From the NCBI GenBank assembly GCA_044341025.1, contig JBIISM010000001.1, forward strand, positions 124,001 to 188,000: 64,000 nt of DNA, read 5' to 3'. Under the pieces are notes generated by a model. That model was given only the letters and a program-made list of their open reading frames with translations. It did not search any database and was not told the DNA's origin. The stretch comes from JABMMZ01 sp044341025 (lineage in GTDB: Bacteria > Bacteroidota > Bacteroidia > NS11-12g > UBA955). A program made the translations under genes and the position numbers. Below are positions 8,453-17,644 of this stretch, one piece after another (position 1 is the stretch's first letter; the number at the start of each line of letters is the position of its first letter).

Positions 8453-10795
8453 TTAATGTATTACCTGGAATTTAGAGGTATAAATGCTTTGGTCATTTAA
8501 CTGAAAACTAATGATGTAAAAACCGGAATTCAGGGTGCTGACATCTAAAACAGAAATTTGTCCATTCGCTTTTAATTCGCAATCGATTTCCTGCCCTAGG
8601 GTATTGTATATTCTTACAGTATAAATAGCCTCCTTACCCAGGTCAAACTCAATTTGAGAATTGGCAGGATTAGGGTAAGCATTAATGTTTTTTAAGGCGT
8701 AATTGTTAATGGATGTCTTGCGGCGGTAATTGAAGTTGTTTTTCAAATAAAATATTCCCCCACGGTTTGTAGAAACAATGATTTCTGGCACTGAATCGCC
8801 ATTAAAATCGCCCAAACATGGAGATATATAATTGCCTAAATCTGTTTTATAAAATTTAGTTCCTTGAAATGCCTTTTGGTAATAAAACGAATCTGTTTGC
8901 TTAAAGGTAGATGTTGGCTTGCTTCCATTGATGGTATACATTCTCAACGTTCCTAACGAATTGCCTACAATAATATCCAAGGTGTCGTTGCCATCCAAAT
9001 CCATAATCACAGGCTTTGAATACACATTTTTTTCATACACTGGGTAATAACCAATAATTGCGAAGGTATCATCGTATACATATTGAAAACCAATAGAATC
9101 AATCGGCTTCATGTTGCCAAACTTATTGGTAACAATGCTAAAGCTAGGCTGGGTAAGGGTGCCTGAATTTCTATAATATGAAAGCATGCTGTCGCTGCGG
9201 CCAATAACGAGGTCTTTCAGCCCATCGCGGTCAATATCTGCCACTGCAGGGGCACTAAATCCACCCACGTCAATTGTGAAGCCTGGGTATGAACCATTTG
9301 AATTTGCAAAGCTAGGGCTGAGTGTGTTTGCGCTTGAGGAAGTATTCTTATAAAAAAGAATTTCACCTCTTTCGTTTCCTAAAACCAAATCCAATTTTCC
9401 ATCGTTGTCCATATCGGCAATGGCAGGTGCTATTTTATTGATTTTATCTTTAAAAATATTCCCAAAATTGGTGTTTACCAATTTCAATTTGGCTTGCTTT
9501 GCTGTGCCTATGTTTTCGTATAAATAAATTCGGTCGGCTGTATCCTTGCTGATGTATGCATCGGCATTGGTGGCTGAAATGCAATCCAAATCACCATCTT
9601 TGTCCCAATCGGCACAAGCCCAATTGCTTTTGTTGCCATTGTCAAGAATATCGTTTGTAAATAAGGGCTCTTGTTGAGCCCAAGTTGGCGATTTGTCGGT
9701 ATTGGTGTTTTTAAACCAACGGATTTGTTTGGTCTCTTCAATGATGTATTGGGTACTTACAGAGTTTGGTGCATAGATTAAATCGCGTTTTCCATCGTTG
9801 TTGACATCCATAAAATATGCCGCAGGATAAATAGAAACGCTAGCACGGTTGCTCGAACTCACATAATTGGTATCGTACATGTAAAACGAATCATATTTAT
9901 TGAGGTTGGCAGGTTTTGCATTGTACAGCATGGTCATATGGCTGCATCCTTCATTGCCTATCAACAAATCAATGTCGTTGTCGTTGTTGGCATCGAATAA
10001 GGTTATGGAAGAACCACTGGTGTGGCGTTTCCCGTATAGTCTATTGTCGCTATTTTTTGAACAAGTATTAAGAAGATAGTTGTTGCAATTGTTGTCATTG
10101 AAGTAACCCCAACACAAATCGACATGGTAGAAACGCATGGAATCAGGAGGTAGCTGGTCTTCAACTTGGTAATTCATGTACAAATAGATAGCGCCACCAA
10201 TATTCGAATAGCTCATGATGTCTAAATCGCCGTCATTGTCAATGTCATAAATGCCTGGTAAATGTATTGCTGGGGTAGACAAAGCATTGTATTCAATGAA
10301 GGAGCCCGTTGGACTCATGTTGCGGTATTTTAACGGTGGGATTTCAATAAATTCGGGTCTTCCGCTAACTGTAAATGAGATGTTTTTATAAACCGTGTAA
10401 CCTTGTGGCCCGCTGGTAAATATGTCTTCATATCCATCGTTGTTGTAGTCGCGCAAAAGCATCCAACCCAATGCTTTTATTTTTGGAAAATACGCCGCGT
10501 ATCGGTTGTCTAAGGTGTATTTTGCTTCACCAACTCCACCCACATTAATATAGGTTGATATGCCCCCATCTAACTTGTCGTAAATGACAACATCTTTTTT
10601 GCCATCTCCATTAACATCACATGGACTGAACTGTGGGCAGTGGTAACCCCCTGAAAACGCATATTGAAGTGCTTGATTGCTGCTGTTTACTATTTGCAAA
10701 CTATCAGAAAGATAATATTGCAGCTTTTTTGTTTGCGCAAATGAAGATGACACACAAATTATTAAGAATAAAAAACAAGTACTTAATCTTTTCAT
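8453..10795 (-). CDS. FG-GAP/VCBS repeat protein with T9SS sorting domain
   Basis: A 780-residue secreted protein starting MKRLSTCFLFLIICVSSSFA (signal peptide). The body is built from repeated FG-GAP-like blades with calcium-binding loops such as DVNGDGKKDVV, DYNNDGYEDIF, DIDNDGDLDIM, DMDNDGKLDLVLGN and DIDRDGLKDLVIG, predicting a beta-propeller. It ends in a T9SS type A sorting domain (NINAYPNPANSQIEFDL through to FQVIH). It is therefore predicted PorU/PorV cargo, exposed on the surface or released. The ligand is unknown. A longer in-frame start at 10879 would put 28 extra residues before the signal peptide and is rejected. Confidence 0.85.
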   Translation of the reverse strand: MKRLSTCFLFLIICVSSSFAQTKKLQYYLSDSLQIVNSSNQALQYAFSGGYHCPQFSPCDVNGDGKKDVVIYDKLDGGISTYINVGGVGEAKYTLDNRYAAYFPKIKALGWMLLRDYNNDGYEDIFTSGPQGYTVYKNISFTVSGRPEFIEIPPLKYRNMSPTGSFIEYNALSTPAIHLPGIYDIDNDGDLDIMSYSNIGGAIYLYMNYQVEDQLPPDSMRFYHVDLCWGYFNDNNCNNYLLNTCSKNSDNRLYGKRHTSGSSITLFDANNDNDIDLLIGNEGCSHMTMLYNAKPANLNKYDSFYMYDTNYVSSSNRASVSIYPAAYFMDVNNDGKRDLIYAPNSVSTQYIIEETKQIRWFKNTNTDKSPTWAQQEPLFTNDILDNGNKSNWACADWDKDGDLDCISATNADAYISKDTADRIYLYENIGTAKQAKLKLVNTNFGNIFKDKINKIAPAIADMDNDGKLDLVLGNERGEILFYKNTSSSANTLSPSFANSNGSYPGFTIDVGGFSAPAVADIDRDGLKDLVIGRSDSMLSYYRNSGTLTQPSFSIVTNKFGNMKPIDSIGFQYVYDDTFAIIGYYPVYEKNVYSKPVIMDLDGNDTLDIIVGNSLGTLRMYTINGSKPTSTFKQTDSFYYQKAFQGTKFYKTDLGNYISPCLGDFNGDSVPEIIVSTNRGGIFYLKNNFNYRRKTSINNYALKNINAYPNPANSQIEFDLGKEAIYTVRIYNTLGQEIDCELKANGQISVLDVSTLNSGFYIISFQLNDQSIYTSKFQVIH

Positions 10796-10800
10796 ACATT

Positions 10801-10808
10801 CAAATATA
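10801..10808 (-). promoter_or_regulatory. TAnnTTTG promoter -7 box for the FG-GAP gene
   Basis: On the minus strand TATATTTG ends only 5 nt before the ATG at 10795, which predicts a leaderless or almost leaderless mRNA. Confidence 0.5.
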
Positions 10809-10860
10809 ATCAATAAGACACAAATTCGAATAAAACGCTGCATATAAATTTTCAAAAACC

Positions 10861-10868
10861 TATTTTTG
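10861..10868 (+). promoter_or_regulatory. TAnnTTTG promoter -7 box for murF
   Basis: TATTTTTG ends 12 nt before the murF ATG at 10881, and is divergent from the FG-GAP promoter about 55 nt away. Confidence 0.5.
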
Positions 10869-10880
10869 TAGGATAACATT

Positions 10881-12155
10881 ATGCAAATTTCAGACCTTTA
10901 TCAAATCTACCTTCAATGCGGCATGAATGTATCAACAGATACCCGTAAGCTCGGCAATGGAGAATTGTTTTTCGCCTTGAAGGGCGATAATTTTAACGGA
11001 AATTTCTTTGCCGAGCAAGCGCTTGAAAAAGGTGCGGCATATGCCGTGGTTGATGAAGGTGATTTTGAAAACAGCAGAATAATTAAAGTAGAGGATGCAT
11101 TAAGGAGCTTGCAAGATTTGGCAAGATTACACAGGCAAACTTTGAGAACAAGGGTACTGGGAATAGGCGGGAGCAATGGTAAAACCAGCACCAAAGAATT
11201 GGTTGTTTCTGTTCTGTCTACTGAATATAATGTGCATTTTACCCATGGGAATTTAAACAACCACATAGGATTGCCTTTGACACTCTTGCAATTGCGTATT
11301 GGGCATCAAATTGCGGTAATTGAAATGGGCGCAAATAAGGCTGGAGATATCAGTGAATTATGCGCCATTGCAGAACCAGAACTGGCCTTGATTACCAATA
11401 TAGGAAAAGAACATTTGTTGGGTTTTGGCGATATTGAAGGTGTTGCAGCCGCGGAAGGCGAGCTGTTTAATTACGTGCACGATAGCAACAGTTATGCCTT
11501 TGTAAATATGGACGATGTATGGATTAGTGAAATGGGGGAGAGGATAAACAATAAGTCTGAATATGGAATGAAATGTTCGAAATTGTTCGAATTGGAGATT
11601 GTTCCCGACATTCGATTTAAATATAAAGAACAATTTATTCATTCTCCTTTAATGGGTTTGCATAATGTTCAGAATATTTTGGCCTGCATTGCTGTGGCAG
11701 AGTTTTTTAATTTAAGTGGCACTCAAATTAAATTAGGCATTGAAAGCTATGTGCCACAGAACAACCGCTCGCAATGGATAGAGGGCAAACGCAACAATAA
11801 AATCTTGTTAGATGCTTACAATGCAAATCCTAGCAGTGTAGAAATGGCACTAAAAACTTTCGCTCAAATGAAAGGCAATAAAATAGTATTGCTTGGTGAT
11901 ATGTTCGAGTTAGGTGCTCATGAAGCGCAAGAGCACCAAGCCATTTTGTCCCTGTGCGAGGAACTTGATTTTACAAGTGTGGTTTTGATTGGCGAAGCCT
12001 TTTATAAGACAGAAACAAAATCCGATAAGATTCATTTGTTTCAAACAAAATCACAAGCCAGACAATTTGTATCTGAAAATGTAAACGAAAGTTTAAGTGT
12101 TTTGATTAAAGGGTCAAGGGGAATGAAGATGGAAGATCTTATCGATCTTTTTTAA
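10881..12155 (+). CDS. murF: UDP-N-acetylmuramoyl-tripeptide--D-alanyl-D-alanine ligase
   Basis: MurF adds D-Ala-D-Ala to UDP-MurNAc-tripeptide, the last cytoplasmic step of the peptidoglycan precursor. The 424-residue product has the N-terminal UDP-binding region (STDTRKLGNGELFFALKG). The ATP-binding loop GGSNGKTST is at residues 96-104, followed by NNHIGLPLTLLQL and EMGANKAGDISELC. The C-terminal ligase domain contains LLDAYNANPSSVEMAL and VLLGDMFELG. All these are MurF hallmarks and length is normal. It is monocistronic here, not in a mur-fts cluster. Its last codons overlap the convergent small acidic-protein gene by 4 bp. Confidence 0.95.
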   Translation: MQISDLYQIYLQCGMNVSTDTRKLGNGELFFALKGDNFNGNFFAEQALEKGAAYAVVDEGDFENSRIIKVEDALRSLQDLARLHRQTLRTRVLGIGGSNGKTSTKELVVSVLSTEYNVHFTHGNLNNHIGLPLTLLQLRIGHQIAVIEMGANKAGDISELCAIAEPELALITNIGKEHLLGFGDIEGVAAAEGELFNYVHDSNSYAFVNMDDVWISEMGERINNKSEYGMKCSKLFELEIVPDIRFKYKEQFIHSPLMGLHNVQNILACIAVAEFFNLSGTQIKLGIESYVPQNNRSQWIEGKRNNKILLDAYNANPSSVEMALKTFAQMKGNKIVLLGDMFELGAHEAQEHQAILSLCEELDFTSVVLIGEAFYKTETKSDKIHLFQTKSQARQFVSENVNESLSVLIKGSRGMKMEDLIDLF

Positions 12156-12475
12156 TCTTCGTAGTCATCTACTGGCTTGTCTTTGCTGTATTGATCGTCG
12201 CTCTCTTCTTCGCCGTCAACTTCGTCCTTTTCTTCATTGCTAAAGTCCATTTCTTCGATATCTAAATCGTCGAACATTTGCTTAAGCTGTGAAGAAACTT
12301 TTATCAAAAAGATGGTGTCCTCTGTCTCTACTCTTACGGCTGAAATTAATTCTCCTTTTGCGTTAGGGAATTTAATAACGTCGCGTTCGTATCCATTTGG
12401 ATACAATTCTCCTAATTGATTTAAAATTTCATCAGGCACGTTGCTGTAATCTACTATTCTACGTTTTTTATCCAT
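12152..12475 (-). CDS. Small acidic protein of unknown function
   Basis: A 107-residue soluble protein without signal peptide. Residues 1-70 form a compact-looking domain (KRRIVDYSNVPDEILNQLGE, then NAKGELISAVRVETEDTIFL). The last third is strongly acidic (EEMDFSNEEKDEVDGEEESD and onward). I know of similar unnamed proteins in Bacteroidota but no function. The acidic tail could make it bind a basic partner, but this is only inference. A promoter box sits 22 nt upstream and the 3' end overlaps murF by 4 bp. Confidence 0.7.
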   Translation of the reverse strand: MDKKRRIVDYSNVPDEILNQLGELYPNGYERDVIKFPNAKGELISAVRVETEDTIFLIKVSSQLKQMFDDLDIEEMDFSNEEKDEVDGEEESDDQYSKDKPVDDYED

Positions 12476-12497
12476 TCAGTGTGAATTCTTGTCACTG

Positions 12498-12505
12498 CAA
12501 AAATA
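12498..12505 (-). promoter_or_regulatory. TAnnTTTG promoter -7 box for the acidic protein
   Basis: On the minus strand TATTTTTG ends 22 nt before the ATG at 12475. Confidence 0.4.
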
Positions 12506-12780
12506 TATTCTCCGAACTAATGTTTTTAATTTTTTTTTAAAAAAAGTATTTTTTTTTAGACGCCTATTACAATGCGCTTATTTAAATTAATTCCACTTTA
12601 TAGTCCTTAGTCTAGCAATGGGTTTTGGGTATTTTATTGATAAAAAGTCGATATAAATTACACAATTTTACGGATATGCAAGAAAATAATTACTTGCATT
12701 TATTTAAATGTCAACATCAATTCCTTGAGGCAGTTTGCTAATTCTTTGTTTTTTTGAGTGCAGAAGAAAAAGAATTCAAA
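12506..12780. other. AT-rich gap without recognisable gene
   Basis: About 275 nt between the acidic-protein promoter and the TonB-receptor terminator. It has A/T homopolymer runs near 12528-12560, and I saw no ORF, RNA gene or convincing repeat. Confidence 0.5.
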
Positions 12781-12808
12781 AAAAAAGTGAACCGAAGTTC
12801 ACTTTTTT
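12781..12808 (-). terminator. Intrinsic terminator of the TonB receptor gene
   Basis: Minus-strand RNA forms a stem of A-tract plus GUGAAC closed by a UUCG tetraloop and GUUCAC plus a U run. It lies 13 nt after the stop codon at 12822. The stem is symmetric and may work in both directions. Confidence 0.85.
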
Positions 12809-12821
12809 TATTTAATGCCTT

Positions 12822-15662
12822 TTATTTTTGAGTAATTTTATATGAGAAACTAAAACTAAACATTTGACCTCTTCTGTATGACAATAATTCTTGGTCTGTG
12901 CGCTCTTTCTTGTAGTCTATTTTATTGTCGCCATTGGTGTCCTGCCACAATCTGTTTTTGTAGTTCAAAATATCACTTACGCCAAACTTAATACTTACCC
13001 TTTTGCTGACTTCTTTGGTGAAGGTTAAATCCAAAGAATGTCTTGGCATTTCGTAAACTGTAGGGAAAATGTTGTTTCCTACATAGACAATGCGTTTTCC
13101 ATAAATATTATAAGCTACATTGATGCTCAGGCCACTGTCTGTTTTGTACTGCAATGCCGCATTGAAGATATATGGAGATTGACCTTGCAAGGGCCTGGTG
13201 CGCGCTTGACTTAAAGTGCTGTCTTTTCCTAAATCAACTTTACTTATGATGTAAGAAGCATTGATTAAGAAAGACAATCTTTTTAGTTGTTTGTTTTGGG
13301 TACTGTTCTCAAATGATTTTCTAAATTCTAATTCTGCCCCCATATTGGTAGCACTCATGGCATTCTTTAACTGGAATTGTTGGCTCAAACCAATTGGCTG
13401 AACGAAGTTTTCGATTGGATTAATAAACCGTTTATAGAAAACACCTAAACTAAATGTCTCAGAAGAACTTGGATAGTTTTCAAAACGCAAATCCAAGTTG
13501 TCAATGGTGCAAATTTTCAAATCTGGGTTACCGACAATGTTCACATCATACATAAAGTCGTAATAAACAAATGGAGCAAGTTCTCTAAATTCAGGTCTGT
13601 TAACCGTTTTTCCGTAGGCCAAACGCATTTGGTTTTTCTTCTTCTTGTCGAAGTAGTATGCCGCATTAAATGAAGGCAAAATGTTAAGGTTGGTTAAGTT
13701 GATGTTGATTTTGTCTGCTCCAATGGCACTTTTTAAACCTTGCTGGAAGTATTCTGTTCTTACACCTAAATTTACATTGAACTTATTGAATGGAATACTT
13801 GAATTTACATAAGCACTGATTAGCTGGTTTTGAGCAGTGTATTTATCACTTGGGTTTGTTCCCTCTGCTGGTTTTAACCCTGATGTGCTGTTGATGTTTT
13901 CAGGACTGAAAATCTGATCGATTGGTGTTTGTAAGAAGTCGTTTTTAAGTGCGGGGTTTCCTGAATAAACAAAACCAAACCATCTTGCTGCGAAGGTTCT
14001 AGATTTGTTTTCTGCATAGGTTCCAAAACGTAAAGTTATACCATTTATAGAATCAAATTTCGAAGCAAATTTAGTTTCGTAGTTAATGTTAACAGCCAGT
14101 GTGTTTTCTTTTAAGTTAGAAAAGAACCTAGCCGCATCAAACAAATTCGCACTAGGAGGATCAACTAAGGTAAATACACTGTTTGCGTTGGCTGCCCTTA
14201 CGGTTCTGAAACGTCTAAAATCAGGTTCGTTTCTTTTAACATTGCTGTATCCTAGGGTGTATACCAATTTGTCATTTGTGCCGATTTTGTGGTTGCCCTC
14301 AAACTGTCCAAAGTATAAGCTTCTAGAGGTGTAATGAAAGCTGTAGTTTTTCCATTCATCATTTGGCCTTTCTGTTGGAGTTACGCCTGTTCTGATGGTA
14401 GTCTCATTTTCTCCAATTTGATTGTAAATGTTCTTAAATGTAAAGGTGCTTTTGCTGTTCACTCTATAAATCCAGTTGCTCAACAGATTGAATTTGGATT
14501 CTATAGATAAATTGTCATCTGTGTAATTGAACATTTGCTGCACATAATTGCTAGGATCATTTTGGTACCTGTAACGTTTCATTTGAGAAAACTGGTAGCT
14601 GGTAGAATATGAAAAGTTATTTACTGTGTACAAACTCCTGCTGCTGTATTTCTCCTTTTTAAATTTAATGCTTTGGCCAAATCCAAAACCAGCGCCAAAA
14701 TCTAAGGGGCTTCTGAAATTACTCAAAGAATAATTGTTGTTAAACATTTTACCATAGGCAATGTTTTGGCTGTTTGACATTGTAGACAAACTGCTCGGAA
14801 ATGCACTTGGTAGAGCTCTGCTGCCATTGTCAAACCCGAAATAATCGGTGGCGCTGACATTGTTGTTAAGATGGCTGCTAAACGTTGTATTCAATCTAAA
14901 CCCGATTCCGAAACTATACGAAACAAAGTTTTTCTCAATTTCGCTTTTGGTTAAAAGTTTGATAACACCACCCGCAAAATCGCAAGCCAAATCAGATGAA
15001 GGCGATTTGTAAATGGACATTTTGTCCAACATATTAGAAGGAACCAAATCAAATGAAAATGCTCTTTTGTCAACTTCTGTGCTTGGGGCATTGATGTTGT
15101 TAATTTGCACACTGTTGTAGCGTTGGCTCAAACCGCGCAACATGATGAATCTGTTTTCCATTAAGGTAACTCCGGGTACACGTGCAGCTACTTTTGCAGC
15201 ATCACCATCATTGCTCTTTGCAATTGAAGCGCTGGTAATAACGTTGGTAATGGTTTCGGATTTTTGCTGATCTTTAATTCCAGCTGCAACAGTGGTTTGT
15301 GGCTTTCTGTAGGTTACCCTAACACCTTTTTTGGTTTCGGTTTTTTCTTGCAGGTAAACAATGCCAATATTTTTAGTTTCCCCCAAACCAACACGAATGC
15401 TGTCAACCTGGCGGTTTAAAAAACCATACAGCTTAATCGAAATTGAATAGACCCCTGGCGTTAAGCCAGTAATTGCAAATTCGCCTTTAGTCCCTGAAAT
15501 TTCAACCTTGTTCTCCCCAATTAAGGTAATCGTTGCACCTTGGACGGCTTCTTTTTTCAAGCTCTCCTGAAGCAAGCCTTTGATAGTGGAAGTTTGAGAA
15601 ACAGAAAGTTTTGAGGTTAATAATGCGAATGTGATTATGAAAATTCGTATGGTCCTATTCAT
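12822..15662 (-). CDS. TonB-dependent outer-membrane receptor
   Basis: A 946-residue TonB-dependent receptor. The signal peptide is MNRTIRIFIITFALLTSKLS. Next is a carboxypeptidase-regulatory-like domain (IKGLLQESLKKEAVQGATIT, about residues 25-110), then a plug domain (ASIAKSNDGDAAKVAARVPG, followed by RGLSQRYNSVQINN). The remainder is a beta-barrel ending GQMFSFSFSYKITQ with a terminal aromatic-rich strand. It should import a ligand across the outer membrane with TonB energy; the ligand cannot be told. No SusD-like partner is adjacent, so it is not a PUL pair. The ATG at 15662 is preferred over one four codons upstream because it gives the cleaner signal peptide. Confidence 0.88.
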   Translation of the reverse strand: MNRTIRIFIITFALLTSKLSVSQTSTIKGLLQESLKKEAVQGATITLIGENKVEISGTKGEFAITGLTPGVYSISIKLYGFLNRQVDSIRVGLGETKNIGIVYLQEKTETKKGVRVTYRKPQTTVAAGIKDQQKSETITNVITSASIAKSNDGDAAKVAARVPGVTLMENRFIMLRGLSQRYNSVQINNINAPSTEVDKRAFSFDLVPSNMLDKMSIYKSPSSDLACDFAGGVIKLLTKSEIEKNFVSYSFGIGFRLNTTFSSHLNNNVSATDYFGFDNGSRALPSAFPSSLSTMSNSQNIAYGKMFNNNYSLSNFRSPLDFGAGFGFGQSIKFKKEKYSSRSLYTVNNFSYSTSYQFSQMKRYRYQNDPSNYVQQMFNYTDDNLSIESKFNLLSNWIYRVNSKSTFTFKNIYNQIGENETTIRTGVTPTERPNDEWKNYSFHYTSRSLYFGQFEGNHKIGTNDKLVYTLGYSNVKRNEPDFRRFRTVRAANANSVFTLVDPPSANLFDAARFFSNLKENTLAVNINYETKFASKFDSINGITLRFGTYAENKSRTFAARWFGFVYSGNPALKNDFLQTPIDQIFSPENINSTSGLKPAEGTNPSDKYTAQNQLISAYVNSSIPFNKFNVNLGVRTEYFQQGLKSAIGADKININLTNLNILPSFNAAYYFDKKKKNQMRLAYGKTVNRPEFRELAPFVYYDFMYDVNIVGNPDLKICTIDNLDLRFENYPSSSETFSLGVFYKRFINPIENFVQPIGLSQQFQLKNAMSATNMGAELEFRKSFENSTQNKQLKRLSFLINASYIISKVDLGKDSTLSQARTRPLQGQSPYIFNAALQYKTDSGLSINVAYNIYGKRIVYVGNNIFPTVYEMPRHSLDLTFTKEVSKRVSIKFGVSDILNYKNRLWQDTNGDNKIDYKKERTDQELLSYRRGQMFSFSFSYKITQK

Positions 15663-15868
15663 AATGCAAAACACGACTTGTAATATTAAGTTTGTCTTAA
15701 TCTAAAATGAATTTTTACGCTGCCCTTATTTAGCCTATACTTGGATAATCCCAATGCTACCAATATATTTTCAGTATATTTACAATTTTAAGACTTTTGC
15801 CTAAATAGTAACAATTTGATAATATTCAAATTTGTTTCCCTTAATCTTACCAAACGTATTTTGTTGTA

Positions 15869-16162
15869 ATGAAGGCTGTATTGTTGTTAATCGTTTTGGT
15901 AAGTGCAAATATTTTTGCCTACGACCAATCTGCTGTGCAATTAATACAGGTATCTGACAAGAACAACGAATTGGTTTCAGGTGCAAAGGTTGAACTTATA
16001 GGAACCGGTAAAGTATACTACACCAATTCTAAAGGTGAGTGCTATGTTCCAATACAAATTTACAAGCAATGCCAATCGGTGAAGATTGATTGTGTCTCTT
16101 ACAAATCTACCCTATTAAAGACTTACGAAATAAATTCTAAAATTATTTTGGATAATAGGTAA
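15869..16162 (+). CDS. Small secreted protein with carboxypeptidase-regulatory-like fold
   Basis: A 97-residue product with a signal peptide (MKAVLLLIVLVSANIFA). One domain follows: VQLIQVSDKNNELVSGAKVE, LIGTGKVYYTNSKGECYVPI and VKIDCVSYKSTLLKT. This pattern resembles a single CarboxypepD_reg-like beta-sandwich, the module that usually precedes TonB receptors, here free-standing. Four Cys-containing positions may form disulfides or may be spread by chance. Function is unknown. The gene is divergent from the TonB receptor and followed 38 nt later by the MORN-like gene, possibly co-transcribed. Confidence 0.65.
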   Translation: MKAVLLLIVLVSANIFAYDQSAVQLIQVSDKNNELVSGAKVELIGTGKVYYTNSKGECYVPIQIYKQCQSVKIDCVSYKSTLLKTYEINSKIILDNR

Positions 16163-16171
16163 ATTTTTTAG

Positions 16172-16179
16172 TACCTTTG
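16172..16179 (+). promoter_or_regulatory. TAnnTTTG promoter -7 box for the MORN-like gene
   Basis: TACCTTTG ends 21 nt before the ATG at 16201, in the gap after the small secreted protein gene. Confidence 0.45.
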
Positions 16180-16200
16180 TTACTAAATTGTTAAGTCATC

Positions 16201-16671
16201 ATGAAAACTACATTAATTATTGCCGCCCTTTTTCTGTTCTCATCCGCTAATTTAAGCGCTCAAAATTCAGATGTTCAACTAAATACACAAGGAAAATACG
16301 TTAATTCTGCTGGAGAGTTTTTAACTGGCAGTCTTGAGTTTTTCTATGCTACTGGCCAAAAAGAATCTTTTTATGAAGTTTCAAATGGCATTAAAGATGG
16401 TCAAATGATTGTCTACAATATCAACGGAACAACCAAAGAACTTGGTTCTTTTAACAATGGCCTTAAAGTTGGTGAATGGCGTTCATACAATGATAAGGGT
16501 GTTTTAGAATCACTTGCATTTTATAAAAACGATTTGAAACACGGAACTTGGAAAGTATGGGATGCTCAAGGTGTTTTGCGTTCTGAAATGCACTACCACA
16601 GCGGTGCGCGTGTTGGCAATTGGAAATCATTTGATGAAAATGGCAAATTGATCGAATCTGTTAACTATTAA
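16201..16671 (+). CDS. Secreted MORN-like (YwqK-type) repeat protein
   Basis: A 156-residue protein with signal peptide (MKTTLIIAALFLFSSANLSA). At least four repeats follow of the form G-x-W/x-x-x-Y/F-x-x-x-G-x-L/T: NGIKDGQMIVYNINGT, NGLKVGEWRSYNDKGVLES, NDLKHGTWKVWDAQGVLRS and SGARVGNWKSFDENGKLIES. These are MORN_2/YwqK-type repeats. The family name 'antitoxin YwqK' comes from a Bacillus locus and should not be read as function here; no toxin gene is adjacent. It is probably a periplasmic or surface scaffold. Its 3' end overlaps menE by 11 bp in the convergent orientation. Confidence 0.75.
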   Translation: MKTTLIIAALFLFSSANLSAQNSDVQLNTQGKYVNSAGEFLTGSLEFFYATGQKESFYEVSNGIKDGQMIVYNINGTTKELGSFNNGLKVGEWRSYNDKGVLESLAFYKNDLKHGTWKVWDAQGVLRSEMHYHSGARVGNWKSFDENGKLIESVNY

Positions 16672-17644
16672 TCAAAGCTTTTATTCGTATCCTATCTAGC
16701 TTTCCTCCTTCGTTGTATGGAAGCTCCTTTATTTCAATAATTTCTCTAGGAACCGAATAGATATTAATTTCTTTTAAAAAGCTCAAGTCGTAATTTTCGA
16801 TCTGGGCTTTTTTTTCGCATACTAAGACCATTTTTTCTCCTAGTTTCTCGTCTTTAATAGCGCTTATTGCAAATTTCAAATTTTCTGGATACCTTTCATG
16901 AATTGCTTTTTCGATTTCTTCAATTTGTAGTTTTACGCCACCTGAATTCACCACAAAGTCTTTGCGGCCTAAAACCTTAAACCGCCCTGCTTCATCCATT
17001 TCAATTAAATCATTCGTGTGTAAGCCCTCTGGATTAAAAGGGCTGAAAATTATTGCCGATCCATCGCTGTCTTTTCTTATTTCTATGTTTTCAAGGGGTG
17101 TAAACCATTTGCTCTGGTCTAATCCATTAATATTCCTCACCGCCACGTGTGAATAGGTTTCACTCATTCCATAGCTCTGACGGATTTGACAGCCAGATTG
17201 AATACGCTGCAATTGAAGTTCCAATCCTTCTGATATTTCAGCACCCCCAATTAACACTTCTCTAAAACGCTTTAAATTTTCTCGACTTAATTCATCCGCT
17301 AAAATGTTTTGCATTTGAAACGGCGTTACAGATATTATATCAGCATCAATATTTTCGTTCAAAGGATTGCCTGTTGCTTCTTCAACAATTAATTGTAATC
17401 CCCAAACTTTTGCGCGCACCAAGACCATTAAACCGCCTACTTTATTTAAGGGCAAACAGCAAACTAAAGTTTCGTGACTTTGCGGATGCATGAACTTAGC
17501 CGTCTGCCTGGCGCTCCATTCCATCCATTTTCGCTCAAGTACAATGGTTTTTGGTTCACCCGTACTGCCTGAACTCTGAACACTAAATTCATTGGCCCCT
17601 TCGTCCCAAGCACTCAAAAAATCAGTGGCTTCCTTTAAACTCAT
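16661..17644 (-). CDS. menE: AMP-binding ligase, probably o-succinylbenzoate--CoA ligase
   Basis: A 327-residue acyl-adenylate-forming enzyme. The ATP-binding signature is QSSGSTGEPKTIVL. Core motifs are LIGGAEISEGLELQ, RQSYGMSETYSHVA and NDLIEMDEAGRFKVLGRKD. The C-terminal hinge and lysine region is VNSGGVKLQIEEIE to YNEGGKLDRIRI. It is about 100 or more residues shorter than typical acyl-CoA synthetases, as is usual for compact MenE of Bacteroidota. MenE activates o-succinylbenzoate in menaquinone synthesis. No other men gene is in the window, so substrate assignment is by family resemblance. Its ATG overlaps the stop of the upstream aminotransferase gene by 4 bp, suggesting translational coupling. 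Confidence 0.72.
   Translation of the reverse strand: MSLKEATDFLSAWDEGANEFSVQSSGSTGEPKTIVLERKWMEWSARQTAKFMHPQSHETLVCCLPLNKVGGLMVLVRAKVWGLQLIVEEATGNPLNENIDADIISVTPFQMQNILADELSRENLKRFREVLIGGAEISEGLELQLQRIQSGCQIRQSYGMSETYSHVAVRNINGLDQSKWFTPLENIEIRKDSDGSAIIFSPFNPEGLHTNDLIEMDEAGRFKVLGRKDFVVNSGGVKLQIEEIEKAIHERYPENLKFAISAIKDEKLGEKMVLVCEKKAQIENYDLSFLKEINIYSVPREIIEIKELPYNEGGKLDRIRIKALINS

Noticed and set aside
16201..16671. Toxin-antitoxin system from the YwqK-like similarity
   Set aside because: The protein is exported and made of MORN-like repeats, and no toxin gene lies nearby.
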